A program made the translations under genes and the position numbers. From the IMG/VR virus record IMGVR_UViG_3300013307_000020, positions 1 through 64,000 of that record: a stretch of DNA of 64,000 nucleotides, one strand, 5' to 3'. Below are positions 23,411 through 32,763 of this stretch, in pieces. The number at the start of each line of letters is the position of its first letter. Position 1 is the first letter of the stretch. A model generated the notes under the pieces. The model ran no database searches. It was given only the letters and a program-made list of their open reading frames with translations, and had not been told where the DNA came from. The stretch is from a virus.

Positions 23411-23938
23411 TTATTGAACGTATGCGTCGCCATACACATAAATGTCCGCCGTTGCCGTCACGCCCTGCGGCGTGCTGAGCGAGAAGTAAAGCGGAGTCTG
23501 CGCCGCGAGAATCGTGCCGCTGGCGACCGCCAACGTCAACTCCACCGCGGTCAATGCATTCGTCAAACCGGAATAAACTTGTGTGTTCGCGACGATGGTC
23601 GTGCCGGTCTTGCCTGCGCCGGTGTAGAGACCGCCGACCGCCGTTCCCATCCCGTTGACCGAGGTATTGCAGACGACGATTCGCTTGACGCGCCACTTTG
23701 TGATCATCGCGGCGCTCATGATCTGATCGGCCGTCGTATTGAAGTTGGCGCCGAGCAAACGGAAAAGAAGATCCGTGGGGGGCGGCGATAGAACGATGCA
23801 GCCGGTCGCCTGCAACGCGGTCACGTCGGCCGGGATCGGGACGTTGCCGATGATGCCGTTCGCGTCGGATTGATATTGATTGCCGGTAGGGGCGGAGGTG
23901 TAGGTCGAAGATTTGATCGGCGCCAGCATGGCGGTCAT
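23411..23938 (-). CDS. Virion structural protein, unknown role
   Basis: A 175-residue Ser/Thr/Ala-rich, strand-rich protein. It begins MTAMLAPIKSSTYTSAPTGN and ends in a strand-rich TATADIYVYGDAYVQ. This composition and its place among tail genes fit a minor tail or decoration protein. No catalytic motif is seen. It is coupled by ATGA to the upstream gene. Confidence 0.6.
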   Translation of the reverse strand: MTAMLAPIKSSTYTSAPTGNQYQSDANGIIGNVPIPADVTALQATGCIVLSPPPTDLLFRLLGANFNTTADQIMSAAMITKWRVKRIVVCNTSVNGMGTAVGGLYTGAGKTGTTIVANTQVYSGLTNALTAVELTLAVASGTILAAQTPLYFSLSTPQGVTATADIYVYGDAYVQ

Positions 23939-24264
23939 GATGCAGTCCTTTCCAATTCCGGTTGTGGCGCGAGAACGAGAAATTCAATGTCAGGCGATCG
24001 CTCCATGCGATAGCCGATGGCGAAGGTGTTCAGAATCTTGCAATTCCTCTGACCATCGAAAATTTTGCGCGCATGAAAGATGGCGAGATGAACACACGGC
24101 TTGCTGGCACGAAGACGCGCGCCAAATTGTTCATAGCTCACGGTTTCGCCGCGCGCGCGATAGAGGATCTCGATGCATGAAACGACGCGCGGGCCGGGAT
24201 AAAAGTAAACGCCGTCGATCTCGATATGCGGCCGCCCTGCGTTGATGACGATTTTTTTCGCCAT
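23935..24264 (-). CDS. PhoB-type winged-helix protein
   Basis: A 109-residue protein. VSYEQFGARLRASKPCVHLA, then IFHARKIFDGQRNCKIL and NTFAIGYRME follow the C-terminal DNA-binding domain of OmpR/PhoB regulators (recognition helix, then the strand pair ending GYR). No receiver domain is present. The ATG at 24264 follows a GAG-rich site. A DNA-binding protein inside the tail module is unusual. Confidence 0.65.
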   Translation of the reverse strand: MAKKIVINAGRPHIEIDGVYFYPGPRVVSCIEILYRARGETVSYEQFGARLRASKPCVHLAIFHARKIFDGQRNCKILNTFAIGYRMERSPDIEFLVLAPQPELERTAS

Positions 24265-24274
24265 TTCTTTTTTC

Positions 24275-25114
24275 TCAGGTTTGCATCTGCCAGAAGAAGG
24301 GCGGCACGCCGGTCGGGACCGGCGTGGTTGTCGCGAGCCCGACGATGCGCCCGCCCGAGCGATAGATATCCCACGGTCTCGCCGCGCGTTGCGCGATCTC
24401 GAACGGACTGAGAACCGTTCCGTGATAGGCATTGAAGAAGTAGAAGGGCCAATCGCCGGAATTCGATCCGGTATCATCAAAACAGTTGACGTGAAGATTG
24501 AAGACGCCGGCGGAGGTCGTATTGGTGAACCATCCGGCTTCGAAGACGCCATTGATCCACGAAAACCAATTGTTTGCGCCGCCGGAATTTCCGGTGGTCG
24601 TGATGATGACGTGGGTGGGAATGTTTCTCGTCAGTGACCCTGCCGCTATGGGCTGGGAAAACGCGAACGAAGAAAACCACGTAATGAAATTCGGCTGCGT
24701 CAAATTCGAATTGACTTCAATGTCCCACCCGCCACCAGCTTCGCCGGCGTGAATGCCCGCGAGATCGATGCCGCGGTCGAACGTCACCACGCCGCTATTG
24801 TTGCCGGAGAAATAAAATTCGAGCGAACATGGCAACGTGAGATCACCCCAACGCGCATTGTTCCCGCTCGGCGGTGTTGGGAAGCGAAGCCCTCTCGACG
24901 AGCTGCCCGACGTGGCTCGGCCACCAGCTCGATCTTCGATGAGAGGCGGCGAGCCGCAAACAATCGCCTGTTGACCGCTGACGATATCGACCGCGTTAAG
25001 ACCATAGTGCGCCGCGACGCCGCCTGTGATCTTGCGCGCGATGGGGTGCGTGTAGTCCAGCCCAGCCTGAAAGCCCGGCTGCCGCGCAAAGTGATTGCGG
25101 ATCATTCCGCGCAT
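24275..25114 (-). CDS. LamG-like minor tail or fibre protein
   Basis: A 279-residue protein. After a short N-terminus (GLDYTHPIARKITGGV), residues 60-235 are strand-rich with concanavalin/LamG character. The end has SPFEIAQRAARPWDIY, the same motif as the LamG protein at 39305-40708 (SPRELIAWAQDPWGIF). Proteins of this kind are common phage surface proteins that bind host sugars. It is probably in the tail tip region. Confidence 0.7.
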   Translation of the reverse strand: MRGMIRNHFARQPGFQAGLDYTHPIARKITGGVAAHYGLNAVDIVSGQQAIVCGSPPLIEDRAGGRATSGSSSRGLRFPTPPSGNNARWGDLTLPCSLEFYFSGNNSGVVTFDRGIDLAGIHAGEAGGGWDIEVNSNLTQPNFITWFSSFAFSQPIAAGSLTRNIPTHVIITTTGNSGGANNWFSWINGVFEAGWFTNTTSAGVFNLHVNCFDDTGSNSGDWPFYFFNAYHGTVLSPFEIAQRAARPWDIYRSGGRIVGLATTTPVPTGVPPFFWQMQT

Positions 25115-25117
25115 TGA

Positions 25118-25636
25118 TCAGACAATCGAAAGATGCAGCGGACGATAGGCGATGATCGGAGACGCGCCGATTGCCGCCCCCGTGTAATTGATCAAGAACA
25201 ATGACCAGCCATCCGGCGAGATCGTAGCGATGGCGTCGGCCAGATTGAATTGGCCGGAGAGAGTCATGTTCTGCGTCACATAGTTCAATTGCAGAGCAAG
25301 ATGCGCGTTCAATCCGTTCGCGGATCGCGTCGCGGCGGCGTCGATGCCGGTGAATGCTGTGGTCGTGCCGAGATCCGCGCCAGGCACCCATGCAGAGCCG
25401 TTCCACATCCACGGGATCGCATAAAGATAAACCGCCTTGTCGTTCGCCGCGGCGGTATTCGCCATCGGCAATTTCACATTGATTTCATAATCGAGCGCGA
25501 CTTCGGTGCCGCCGCCCGGCCCGTTGTCGACAATCGCGGACTCCCATCCGGCCGTCTGGCTGCTCGCCATGTTTGAAAGCGCGGTGACGGCGAGCGTCGC
25601 GCGCGTTCCATATTTGGTGTTGATTGTCGAAGCCAT
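25118..25636 (-). CDS. Tail-region structural protein
   Basis: A 172-residue protein, Ala/Thr-rich and strand-rich, starting MASTINTKYGTRATLAVTAL. Aromatic residues around YLYAIPWMWNGSAWVPG suggest a surface loop. The start overlaps the tail-hub stop as TAATG. It probably belongs to the tail tip or fibres; no family is assigned. Confidence 0.6.
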   Translation of the reverse strand: MASTINTKYGTRATLAVTALSNMASSQTAGWESAIVDNGPGGGTEVALDYEINVKLPMANTAAANDKAVYLYAIPWMWNGSAWVPGADLGTTTAFTGIDAAATRSANGLNAHLALQLNYVTQNMTLSGQFNLADAIATISPDGWSLFLINYTGAAIGASPIIAYRPLHLSIV

Positions 25637-28302
25637 TAAACGGTCCTCGTGCCGAAGATTGCGTAACCGACGCCGCTGATCGTGGGATCAACGGTCGACG
25701 GGCATGTGCCGATGAAGAAGTCCGCATCGCTGAAAGCGAGGCTGCTGCCGGAGAAGCCGCTGAAGCTTCCGGTCGTGGCGGCCGCATTGATTGTCGCCGT
25801 TCCAACCGTCGTGCCGTTTTTCTTGAAGGTGATCGTCCAGTTATTCGTCGGCGCGACTTCGCATTGAATGAACGCCTTCGTCGGAGCGCCGCTGGTGATC
25901 GGGATGACGTCACCCGTCGCCATCGGCGGGTTGAACAATTCTTCGCTCGATGCGGGCGCGCGACCTGGCGTGCCGCCCGAAAGACGCAGCGAACCCGAAA
26001 CGGATCCGGCGGACGTGGTGCTGACTCCCGCGGTGGGGAAACTGAAGCCAACCAAATTCCCTGCCGCGATGAAATAGGTGTACGGCTGACCGGCCACGGC
26101 GGAACTGTCGATGTAGCTCGTCGCGCCAGCGCCAGCTTGTCCGATTTGCGTCGCGCTGCCGAATAATGCGCCGGTGCCGTTCGCGCGATAGATCAAATAG
26201 CCGAGCACATTGTCTGTTGACGGGTTTGGATTCCACGAGAGCGTGTTCGCGCCGGTGCCAGTCGAAACCGCGAGACCCGTGGGCGTGGTCGGGAACCCAC
26301 TCGGCGGCGTGCCGCCGCCTGTGCCGCCACCAAAGCCGTTGCCGGTGGTCGTGTAGGTGTAATCGGTGACTGTCGAAATGTCCTGATAGCCGAATCCGAA
26401 AATGTTGAAGCTGACGAATTTGATGTGAATCGTCGCCCCGACATATTGCGGCGGCAGCGGATAGCGCAGCATCGAGCCGTTGGCGCCGGTGAGATCGAGA
26501 AGCGTGAAGACCTGACCAGTCGCGTGACTTGCGGCCGCGGTGCCATAGAGCGCGCGACGAAGATAGGTGAGATTGTTCGAATATGTGCCGGTCGGCGTGA
26601 CCGTGCCATACGCGACGAGCTCGCCTGTCGCGGGGACGACGCCGGCGATCGGCGCGGCGGAGATATAGGAGAGCGTGCGAAACGCGTCCGCGTCCGCATG
26701 AGTGACCGGCGCGAGAATGCCCTGACTCGAAGTGAGATCGACCGAGAGCGTATTTGTGGTGTCTGGATCGGCATGACTCGCCAACGTTGCCGTCAGAAGA
26801 CCCTGCTTCGCGGCATTGTTGATCGTGCCGATTTTCGAGTAGGTCGTGCCATCGAGCGAAATGTAAACGTCCGCGCCACCCCAATTCGGGCCGCCCGAAA
26901 CCGAAGTCCAGATTTGCGCCGGCGACGCGAGATTGGAATTCGGTTCGAAGATGCATGGCGGGTTCACGTCGCCCGGATCCACGAGCATGTCGATTGGCAC
27001 GTTGCTTGGCGCCTGCTGCGTGGATGAACGGAAGATGCCGATGGTGCCGGGATATTCCTCGGCGATAACGGCGAGATTGCCCTGATCGTCTTCCTCAATC
27101 GTCTTCACGCGCACGGGCAATTTATTGAGCACCGAAATGAACGGATGCGTCAACGTGACGAGATCGCCCGGCTCTAGCCGAACGAAGCGATTGATCAGCG
27201 TGAAGTCGTATTCATTGCGCAGATAGGCCGCACGCTTGCCGATGAGCGTTGCCGCGATCAGTCCGATGCCAGCATCGGTGATTTCGCTGGCCTGAATGGT
27301 GCCATTATCGCGTCGACCATAGCGGTCAACCAGCGTCTGATCCTTATATTCGATGGGGTTCGAATTGTACTGAAGCGTGGCATCGTTGATCGTGACGATG
27401 GTTCGATTGTAGGCATCTGCGGGATCGATGCGCTGAATTCTGATCGGCACGCCGTCGCCGCTATCGACAAAATCATCGACCGTCAAATCGTATTGGATCG
27501 TGGTGACTGGCGTGTATGTGGCGCTGTTTGCCGCCAGCGGTTCGTCGCCGAGGGGGACAAACTTGATGACGTTGCCGCTCCAGAAAATCCACGAATTCGA
27601 AAGCTGCGCCCAGCGATCAATCGTCTCGCTCGCGATCTCCTGATTGTTCAAGATCGGGGAGAAGAAAAGCCCTTGCGCCTGCGTGTAGCTCTTGAAAAAG
27701 GTGTTCGACGTGGCGTCGATGTTGGTCATCGATAGCCCGCAGCCATAGCGCGAGTTCGTGAGAAAATCTGGAATGATATCGGCCATATTGGCGCTCGGCG
27801 TGCCGGGCATCGAGCCCGACAAATTCATTACCGCCTCGAAGCCCATCGAGGGAATCGTCGCCGATGAACCGAGATCCAGCTTTGGCGAGAAAAGATAAGC
27901 CGTGTTCGCATAGCTCAACGCCTGCGCCGGATATTTTGTCGTGATGAAGGACTCCGGCGTCTGAAGCGCCGTGCCTGTCACCAACGAAAGATTGAGCTTC
28001 GCTAGTGTCGTGACGGTGTTTTGATTGATGTAGACATTCGGGATCGACGAGATGATGCCTTCGCCAAGCCCCAGGATCACCGCCGCCGTGTACGTGTAGC
28101 CGCCGGAGCCTTTGCCGCCGCCCTTGCCGCCCGACTGCTTGTGCTTTTGAAAGTCATTATACCAAAGAGCGTTGAACGAGATGCGATTCTTCCCCCAACC
28201 GAACGGGATCGGGAGATTGTAGGCGCTCGTTTGGATTTGAATGCCGGTGTAGATCGGCGTCTTCGTCTTCGAGCCGCCGCCACCGAACAAGAGTGTGGTC
28301 AT
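25636..28302 (-). CDS. Tail hub / host-specificity protein, GTA gp15-like
   Basis: An 888-residue protein at the place of the large tail-tip protein of gene transfer agents. The N-terminal part has Gly-rich loops (GGKGGGKGSGGYTYTAAV), and about 300-430 holds domains of the phage tail hub kind (FTLINRFVRLEPGDLVTLTH). A fibronectin type III-like domain stands at about 670-765 (PTGLAVSTGTGANTLSWNP). The C-terminal part is strand-rich and probably reaches the host surface. Confidence 0.8.
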   Translation of the reverse strand: MTTLLFGGGGSKTKTPIYTGIQIQTSAYNLPIPFGWGKNRISFNALWYNDFQKHKQSGGKGGGKGSGGYTYTAAVILGLGEGIISSIPNVYINQNTVTTLAKLNLSLVTGTALQTPESFITTKYPAQALSYANTAYLFSPKLDLGSSATIPSMGFEAVMNLSGSMPGTPSANMADIIPDFLTNSRYGCGLSMTNIDATSNTFFKSYTQAQGLFFSPILNNQEIASETIDRWAQLSNSWIFWSGNVIKFVPLGDEPLAANSATYTPVTTIQYDLTVDDFVDSGDGVPIRIQRIDPADAYNRTIVTINDATLQYNSNPIEYKDQTLVDRYGRRDNGTIQASEITDAGIGLIAATLIGKRAAYLRNEYDFTLINRFVRLEPGDLVTLTHPFISVLNKLPVRVKTIEEDDQGNLAVIAEEYPGTIGIFRSSTQQAPSNVPIDMLVDPGDVNPPCIFEPNSNLASPAQIWTSVSGGPNWGGADVYISLDGTTYSKIGTINNAAKQGLLTATLASHADPDTTNTLSVDLTSSQGILAPVTHADADAFRTLSYISAAPIAGVVPATGELVAYGTVTPTGTYSNNLTYLRRALYGTAAASHATGQVFTLLDLTGANGSMLRYPLPPQYVGATIHIKFVSFNIFGFGYQDISTVTDYTYTTTGNGFGGGTGGGTPPSGFPTTPTGLAVSTGTGANTLSWNPNPSTDNVLGYLIYRANGTGALFGSATQIGQAGAGATSYIDSSAVAGQPYTYFIAAGNLVGFSFPTAGVSTTSAGSVSGSLRLSGGTPGRAPASSEELFNPPMATGDVIPITSGAPTKAFIQCEVAPTNNWTITFKKNGTTVGTATINAAATTGSFSGFSGSSLAFSDADFFIGTCPSTVDPTISGVGYAIFGTRTV

Positions 28303-28847
28303 CGACCAACCTCGAAGAAAAGAAGCGGACGCGGCGTGCGCCCATCATTCAGAAAAGCAAGACGCGAATCCGTCATGCGCGTCAGATGGCAAAGCTGCGA
28401 CTCGTAATAGGAATGAACGATCTCGCCGTTGCCGATGTAAATCGCGCCATGACTGAAACAGCGCCCGAATTGATAAACGAGACAATCGCCGATGCGCGGC
28501 TTTTCAACGCGAACGCCGGCGAGCTTCACTTCGATCCATTCGAGAAAGCGTTGCTCGGAATGATGCATGTGCCATTGCGGCGGATAGGGGCGCGGATCGA
28601 ATGGTTGCAGCTTGCCGGAATCGACATAGCTTCGGACGAGAAGCATTGCGCAATCGACGCCGCCATTCGGCCCTTTGATATCCGTGCAATCGCGAAACGG
28701 GGTGCCAATCCAGGACATGGCCTCATTGACGATGCGCACGCGCTCCCACGCCTCGCGCTCGCTGGCGAAGATTTCAATATCTTCGACGCCTGCCGGTGTC
28801 TTCGCGATGATCGCGTTTTTATGAGCCTGAATGTCGCGTTGATTCAT
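28299..28847 (-). CDS. NlpC/P60-family tail peptidase, GTA gp14-like
   Basis: A 182-residue protein. The NlpC/P60 fold shows in SWIGTPFRDC, GGVDCAMLLVRS with the catalytic Cys, and FSHGAIYIGNGEIVH with the His. Phage versions at the tail tip cut the cell wall during DNA entry. The ATG at 28847 overlaps the upstream stop as ATGA, which removes the long N-terminal extension of the open frame. Order with its neighbours is the same as in gene transfer agents. Confidence 0.87.
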   Translation of the reverse strand: MNQRDIQAHKNAIIAKTPAGVEDIEIFASEREAWERVRIVNEAMSWIGTPFRDCTDIKGPNGGVDCAMLLVRSYVDSGKLQPFDPRPYPPQWHMHHSEQRFLEWIEVKLAGVRVEKPRIGDCLVYQFGRCFSHGAIYIGNGEIVHSYYESQLCHLTRMTDSRLAFLNDGRTPRPLLFFEVGR

Positions 28848-29707
28848 ATCGCGGTCGTCGCCGGTGGAATGAACGGGAAGCCGCGCCAGTTTTGAATGTT
28901 GCCGCGCGCGGTGCAGATCGTCTGCGTCTTGTCGCAACCCTGAAATGCGTCGAACGTGTCGCCGGGCGATGGCGCTTGTGCGAGCGGGTAGACCAGCGAC
29001 ACGCCTGTCGCGTCCGCGAACATGATCGTTCGCTCCTCGCCGGCGGAAGGTCCGCTCGTCATCGTCAACGTGCCGAGTTGAAAGAGCGCGGGCGTGCCTG
29101 GCGCCGACGTCCAAGGAACAAAGCTGCGCGTCGGCGATGCGCCGACCGTGAAGGAGCTCGTGAAGCTCGCGCGAAGAAGCGTGCAGCCGCTATCGCAAAA
29201 CGCGTGAATGCACCCGACTTGCCACACATTGCGCGGCGCATATTGACCGAGCTTGTTGTTGGCGCCCCTGACCGTGAATGTGATCTTCGATCCCTCGAGA
29301 TCCACGGTGGACACTTCGCCCCCGAAAATCAGGATCGAACCAAGGCTCGTGTCAGTTGGCGTCGCCGAAGGCATATAGAGGCGATTCATCGTGATCGTCG
29401 CGCCATCGAACATGCCGTTATGAACGAGCGACATGAGATCGATCGAGCCGTTGAAGGCCGATGCGCCCGCGCGAAGAATGATCTCCAGCTCAGGGATCTC
29501 CATCGTGTTCTTCACGCTCCATTTCGAGCGCGACATGAATGGCGATTGCGAAACGTAGGTGTTCCCGTTCCACGTCAGATCGCGATCATAGGTCGTCCAG
29601 AAGAATGTCGTGGAGTCGACCAGCACAACATCATAAACGTCGGCCGACTGAAGCCGGACGCTGCCATCGGCGAGAATTGCGGCGAGCATCGGATCGCAGG
29701 CGCGCAT
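28844..29707 (-). CDS. DUF2163/BR0599-type tail protein, GTA gp13-like
   Basis: A 287-residue tail protein. The N-terminal two thirds (LQSADVYDVVLVDSTTFFWT, NGNTYVSQSPF) match DUF2163, and the C-terminal part with four or more cysteines (GCIHAFCDSGC, GCDKTQTICTARGNIQNWRG) matches the BR0599 domain, known to bind metal in tail tips. The ATG at 29707 overlaps the upstream stop as TAATG. Confidence 0.85.
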   Translation of the reverse strand: MRACDPMLAAILADGSVRLQSADVYDVVLVDSTTFFWTTYDRDLTWNGNTYVSQSPFMSRSKWSVKNTMEIPELEIILRAGASAFNGSIDLMSLVHNGMFDGATITMNRLYMPSATPTDTSLGSILIFGGEVSTVDLEGSKITFTVRGANNKLGQYAPRNVWQVGCIHAFCDSGCTLLRASFTSSFTVGASPTRSFVPWTSAPGTPALFQLGTLTMTSGPSAGEERTIMFADATGVSLVYPLAQAPSPGDTFDAFQGCDKTQTICTARGNIQNWRGFPFIPPATTAI

Positions 29708-30612
29708 TACGTCCCCGCTCGGCAGGAGCGCAATGTCACCTTTTGAAGCTCGAACAAATTGCTCATGAATTCCGAGAAGTCGATGGTCGGATCGGCAAAC
29801 TTGCAATAATAGAAAAAGCTGAAGTCCATCGTGATCGCCTTGCCCGCCGCCGGCGCCGTCGCGAACTTCAATTTTTGATTGACCGGATTGGTGTTGATGA
29901 TGGTGAAGCTATCGTGATCCTGGAGCACGCCATCGAGATAAACTTCGACCGGCTGCGTCATGTCCACATAACCGACCGCCTCGATGCCGACATTCGGGCC
30001 GACGCCGAACGTGCGCACGATCGGGGAATAGAATGTGGACGTTCCGTCGGTCGTTCCCATCGCCTGACCAGTCACGGCGTTGTCGTGCGGATTTTTGTAG
30101 AGGAATCGACCGGCTGAGCCGTTGAGCGCCAAATAGAAACCGAAAAGCGTTTTGAATTCGATGGAGCCGACGCCGTACTGATTGCGCAAGACCGAATAGG
30201 TGAGATCGAATTCGTGAATGGGCGCGGTCGCGAGAGCCAAATCGATCTCGGCGCCGCCGCTCGCCTTCTCGCTTTGCGCGAAGGTGTTCAAGCGCCAAAC
30301 AACCGGATAAGTGAGCCCCGGCAAGTCCGGGTAAACGGGCGGCATCGTCACGATGAAGCTCCTGATCAAAACCTGAATGGTGAAATTCGACACGCGCATG
30401 TTGGGCGTGCCAAGAGCGGCGACTTCGCCAACAAACTGCGTTGCGCGGCCACTCGGTGATCCGAGCGCCGCGACTTCCGCGACCAGCTGCGTCGCGCGTG
30501 TGCCAGCCGAACCAGACGCCAGAACTTCTCCGACGATCTGGGTCGCGCGTCCGCTCGGTGCGCCAAGAGCGGCGACCTCGGCTATGATTTGCGAAGCGCG
30601 CCCAGCGGTCAT
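29707..30612 (-). CDS. DUF2460 tail protein with N-terminal 17-residue repeats, GTA gp12-like
   Basis: A 301-residue protein. Residues 95-300 fit DUF2460 (the distal tail protein of gene transfer agents): FDLTYSVLRNQYG, FKTLFGFYLALNG and FLYKNPHDN. The first 80 residues are unusual: a unit led by G-R-A-T-Q starts at residues 4, 21, 38, 55 and 72, an exact 17-residue period, with core EVAALGxPSGRATQ. The repeats look like an added fibre-like segment. Confidence 0.82.
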   Translation of the reverse strand: MTAGRASQIIAEVAALGAPSGRATQIVGEVLASGSAGTRATQLVAEVAALGSPSGRATQFVGEVAALGTPNMRVSNFTIQVLIRSFIVTMPPVYPDLPGLTYPVVWRLNTFAQSEKASGGAEIDLALATAPIHEFDLTYSVLRNQYGVGSIEFKTLFGFYLALNGSAGRFLYKNPHDNAVTGQAMGTTDGTSTFYSPIVRTFGVGPNVGIEAVGYVDMTQPVEVYLDGVLQDHDSFTIINTNPVNQKLKFATAPAAGKAITMDFSFFYYCKFADPTIDFSEFMSNLFELQKVTLRSCRAGT

Positions 30613-30627
30613 TGTTTCAACTCGGCC

Positions 30628-31749
30628 CTATGCGGCGAGCCGGTAGCCGCCTTGCAGCGTGTTCACCGCGGCGTCGCCCCAACTTCGGCCGGTTTGTGGG
30701 TTCACCAAAAACAAATCGACGAAATAACTGTAATAGGTATCGCTCAGCGTTTGCTCGACGCCGTAGTATTCCGTCCCGTTCAAAATCAAAAGCTGCTTGA
30801 CGGTTCGATATCCCGCATCATCTTTTCGATATGCGCCGACCAACTGAACGCCGAAGATCAGATTGATCGTCATTTGCGGGATGCTGCCGAACCAGAAGTG
30901 ATCCTCCTGCCCCGGCGTCGATGAAAAATTGTAGGTCGCATCCGAATCCATGTTCGCCTCGCCCACGTTCACTCGGCTTTGACCGAGATCGGGCTGGCGC
31001 GCGAACTGCGTCGGGCCATCGAAAAGCGGGAAGAACGTGAGAACCGTCACCTCGCCCAAGAACGTATCGCATGGCATGTCGAGATCGGGGCCAGGCACGT
31101 CGTCGCAATAATAAAAATCGCTGACACGCCGGGCATCGAAGACATTGAAACCCTCGAGCACGATGGCGGCGCCGGAGAACGTGTTGAAGCTCGAATTCTG
31201 AATGTTCACGCCTTCGAGATGCACCACTTCCTTGTTATTGATGCGAATGATCAACCACCCGTCGACGCTATCGATTTTGAAACCGACCTCCAGATATAGC
31301 TGCGTGTCGAATTCAAAATCGATGGGCGCGGAAGTGAAGATCAGCGTGCCGACAGTCGGCGTGTTCAGAAGACCGAGACCGCCGCGATAGACGCTAATCG
31401 TCTTGTCGAAATTGAAAGCAAAGGTGAACTGCCCCGCTGGCTGGATCTGATCGAAGAAGGCCCACACGCTGCGAATATAGCCGCCTGGCGTGTCGCCGGG
31501 GATTTCGGTTCGCCAACCCATGAACGCGGTCTGATTGATATCCGCGAAGCTTGCCGCCCAACCGCTGTCGACGAATCCCGCCGCGACGAAGCAGCCGCCA
31601 TTGTTGTTGAAGCCGGGATATTCGACGAAGTTTTCGCCCTCTTCGGTGATCTGGTACTGGATGAATGTGCGCGATCTCGCATTGATGCTGGCATAGGGCG
31701 TGGCGATCGAAGTCGCATAGTTTCCGTACCCGTCGAATCCTTTCAGCAT
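30628..31749 (-). CDS. Tail-tip structural protein, tandem paralogue B
   Basis: A 373-residue, strand-rich protein starting MLKGFDGYGNYATSIATPYA. Its end (LVGAYRKDDAGYRTVKQ, SDTYYSYFVDLFLVNPQTG, GGYRLAA) aligns with that of the next upstream gene. The middle has LamG-like strands. It is one of two paralogues placed between the tape measure and DUF2460 genes. Probably part of the tail tip or a side fibre. Confidence 0.72.
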   Translation of the reverse strand: MLKGFDGYGNYATSIATPYASINARSRTFIQYQITEEGENFVEYPGFNNNGGCFVAAGFVDSGWAASFADINQTAFMGWRTEIPGDTPGGYIRSVWAFFDQIQPAGQFTFAFNFDKTISVYRGGLGLLNTPTVGTLIFTSAPIDFEFDTQLYLEVGFKIDSVDGWLIIRINNKEVVHLEGVNIQNSSFNTFSGAAIVLEGFNVFDARRVSDFYYCDDVPGPDLDMPCDTFLGEVTVLTFFPLFDGPTQFARQPDLGQSRVNVGEANMDSDATYNFSSTPGQEDHFWFGSIPQMTINLIFGVQLVGAYRKDDAGYRTVKQLLILNGTEYYGVEQTLSDTYYSYFVDLFLVNPQTGRSWGDAAVNTLQGGYRLAA

Positions 31750-32763
31750 TCAAGCCGCCAAATTGTAGCCAGCCGTGATGGCGTTGAGCGACGTCCGCGT
31801 CCACGCAATCGAGCCGTTGGGGTCCAGAATCCATTGATCGGTGAAGTAGGCGTAAGACGTATCAGGCAGCGCGTATGTCGTGCCATAGACTTTTGTTCCG
31901 CTCGACTTGAGCGCGTTTTTCATGCTGCGTCCGCCCGCATCGTCCTTGCGATAAGCGCCGGTGAGCTGAAGCCCCACGATGCCGCTGAGCGTCGCCGGCA
32001 ACTGACCCATCGTGAATAAGTCTTCGTGCCCGACGGTGCTATCGAAGTTGTAGGTCACGTCGCCATCGAAGGCGACCTCCGAAACTTCCTGCCAATTGGC
32101 ATTGGCGAGCGGCGTGAATTGAACTGCGGAATTTGCGGTGGGCCAAAGCGTATAGCTTCGAAGATCGCCGAGAAAGCTATTGTTCACGCCGGTCGTGGTG
32201 TCGGCCCAGTAGAAATCGTCCCACAGCGTCGCGCCGCTCATGGTGGCAACGTCCCACCACGCATTTGCGGATTGCTGCGTGTTCTGTCCGGTAATATTGA
32301 CGACCTGCTCGCCGTCAATTTTGATTTTGACGAAGCCGCTCAGCGCATCGATCTTCGGTTCGATCTCGATGAAGTGCGCCGAGTTGGCCGAAAAGACATT
32401 GTTCGCCGAGGCATAGAGCAACGTGAAAAGGCCGAACGGATTGCCGCGATAGATTTGGATCGAGTAGTTGCGCGCGAAAAAGATGACCGCGACTTGAACC
32501 GTGTTTGTCACCGAGTCGAAGAAGAAGAAGAAGATATCGCTCAGACCGACGAGCGTGGAAATTCCGATGAACTGATCGGCCACGCGATTCGGGAGCACCG
32601 CGCCGAGATTGCCAGCCCATGCCTTGCCATTGCCGTTTCGTCCGCCGCCTTGCGTCGTCGGCCCGCCAGAAACGCCCGTCCACTGGATGGCATTGTTCAT
32701 GCGCATCACGAGATCGGTCGAGCTCCCGTAATGATCAAATCCGTCCCAAGCGCCAGCGGCCAT
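31750..32763 (-). CDS. Tail-tip structural protein, tandem paralogue A
   Basis: A 337-residue protein starting MAAGAWDGFDHYGSSTDLVM. LTGAYRKDDAGGRSMKN, LPDTSYAYFTDQWILDPNG and AGYNLAA at the end match its neighbour at 30628-31749, and the ends of both abut their flanking genes with no gap. The pair arose by duplication. A phenylalanine-rich run (IFFFFFDS) stands near residue 80. Confidence 0.72.
   Translation of the reverse strand: MAAGAWDGFDHYGSSTDLVMRMNNAIQWTGVSGGPTTQGGGRNGNGKAWAGNLGAVLPNRVADQFIGISTLVGLSDIFFFFFDSVTNTVQVAVIFFARNYSIQIYRGNPFGLFTLLYASANNVFSANSAHFIEIEPKIDALSGFVKIKIDGEQVVNITGQNTQQSANAWWDVATMSGATLWDDFYWADTTTGVNNSFLGDLRSYTLWPTANSAVQFTPLANANWQEVSEVAFDGDVTYNFDSTVGHEDLFTMGQLPATLSGIVGLQLTGAYRKDDAGGRSMKNALKSSGTKVYGTTYALPDTSYAYFTDQWILDPNGSIAWTRTSLNAITAGYNLAA

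Noticed and set aside
23163-23987. Long minus frame (22965-23987) read as one gene
   Set aside because: Most of it overlaps the well-supported structural gene at 23411 in another phase and is Arg/His-rich shadow. Only its last 65 codons, behind a fitting GTG start, were accepted.
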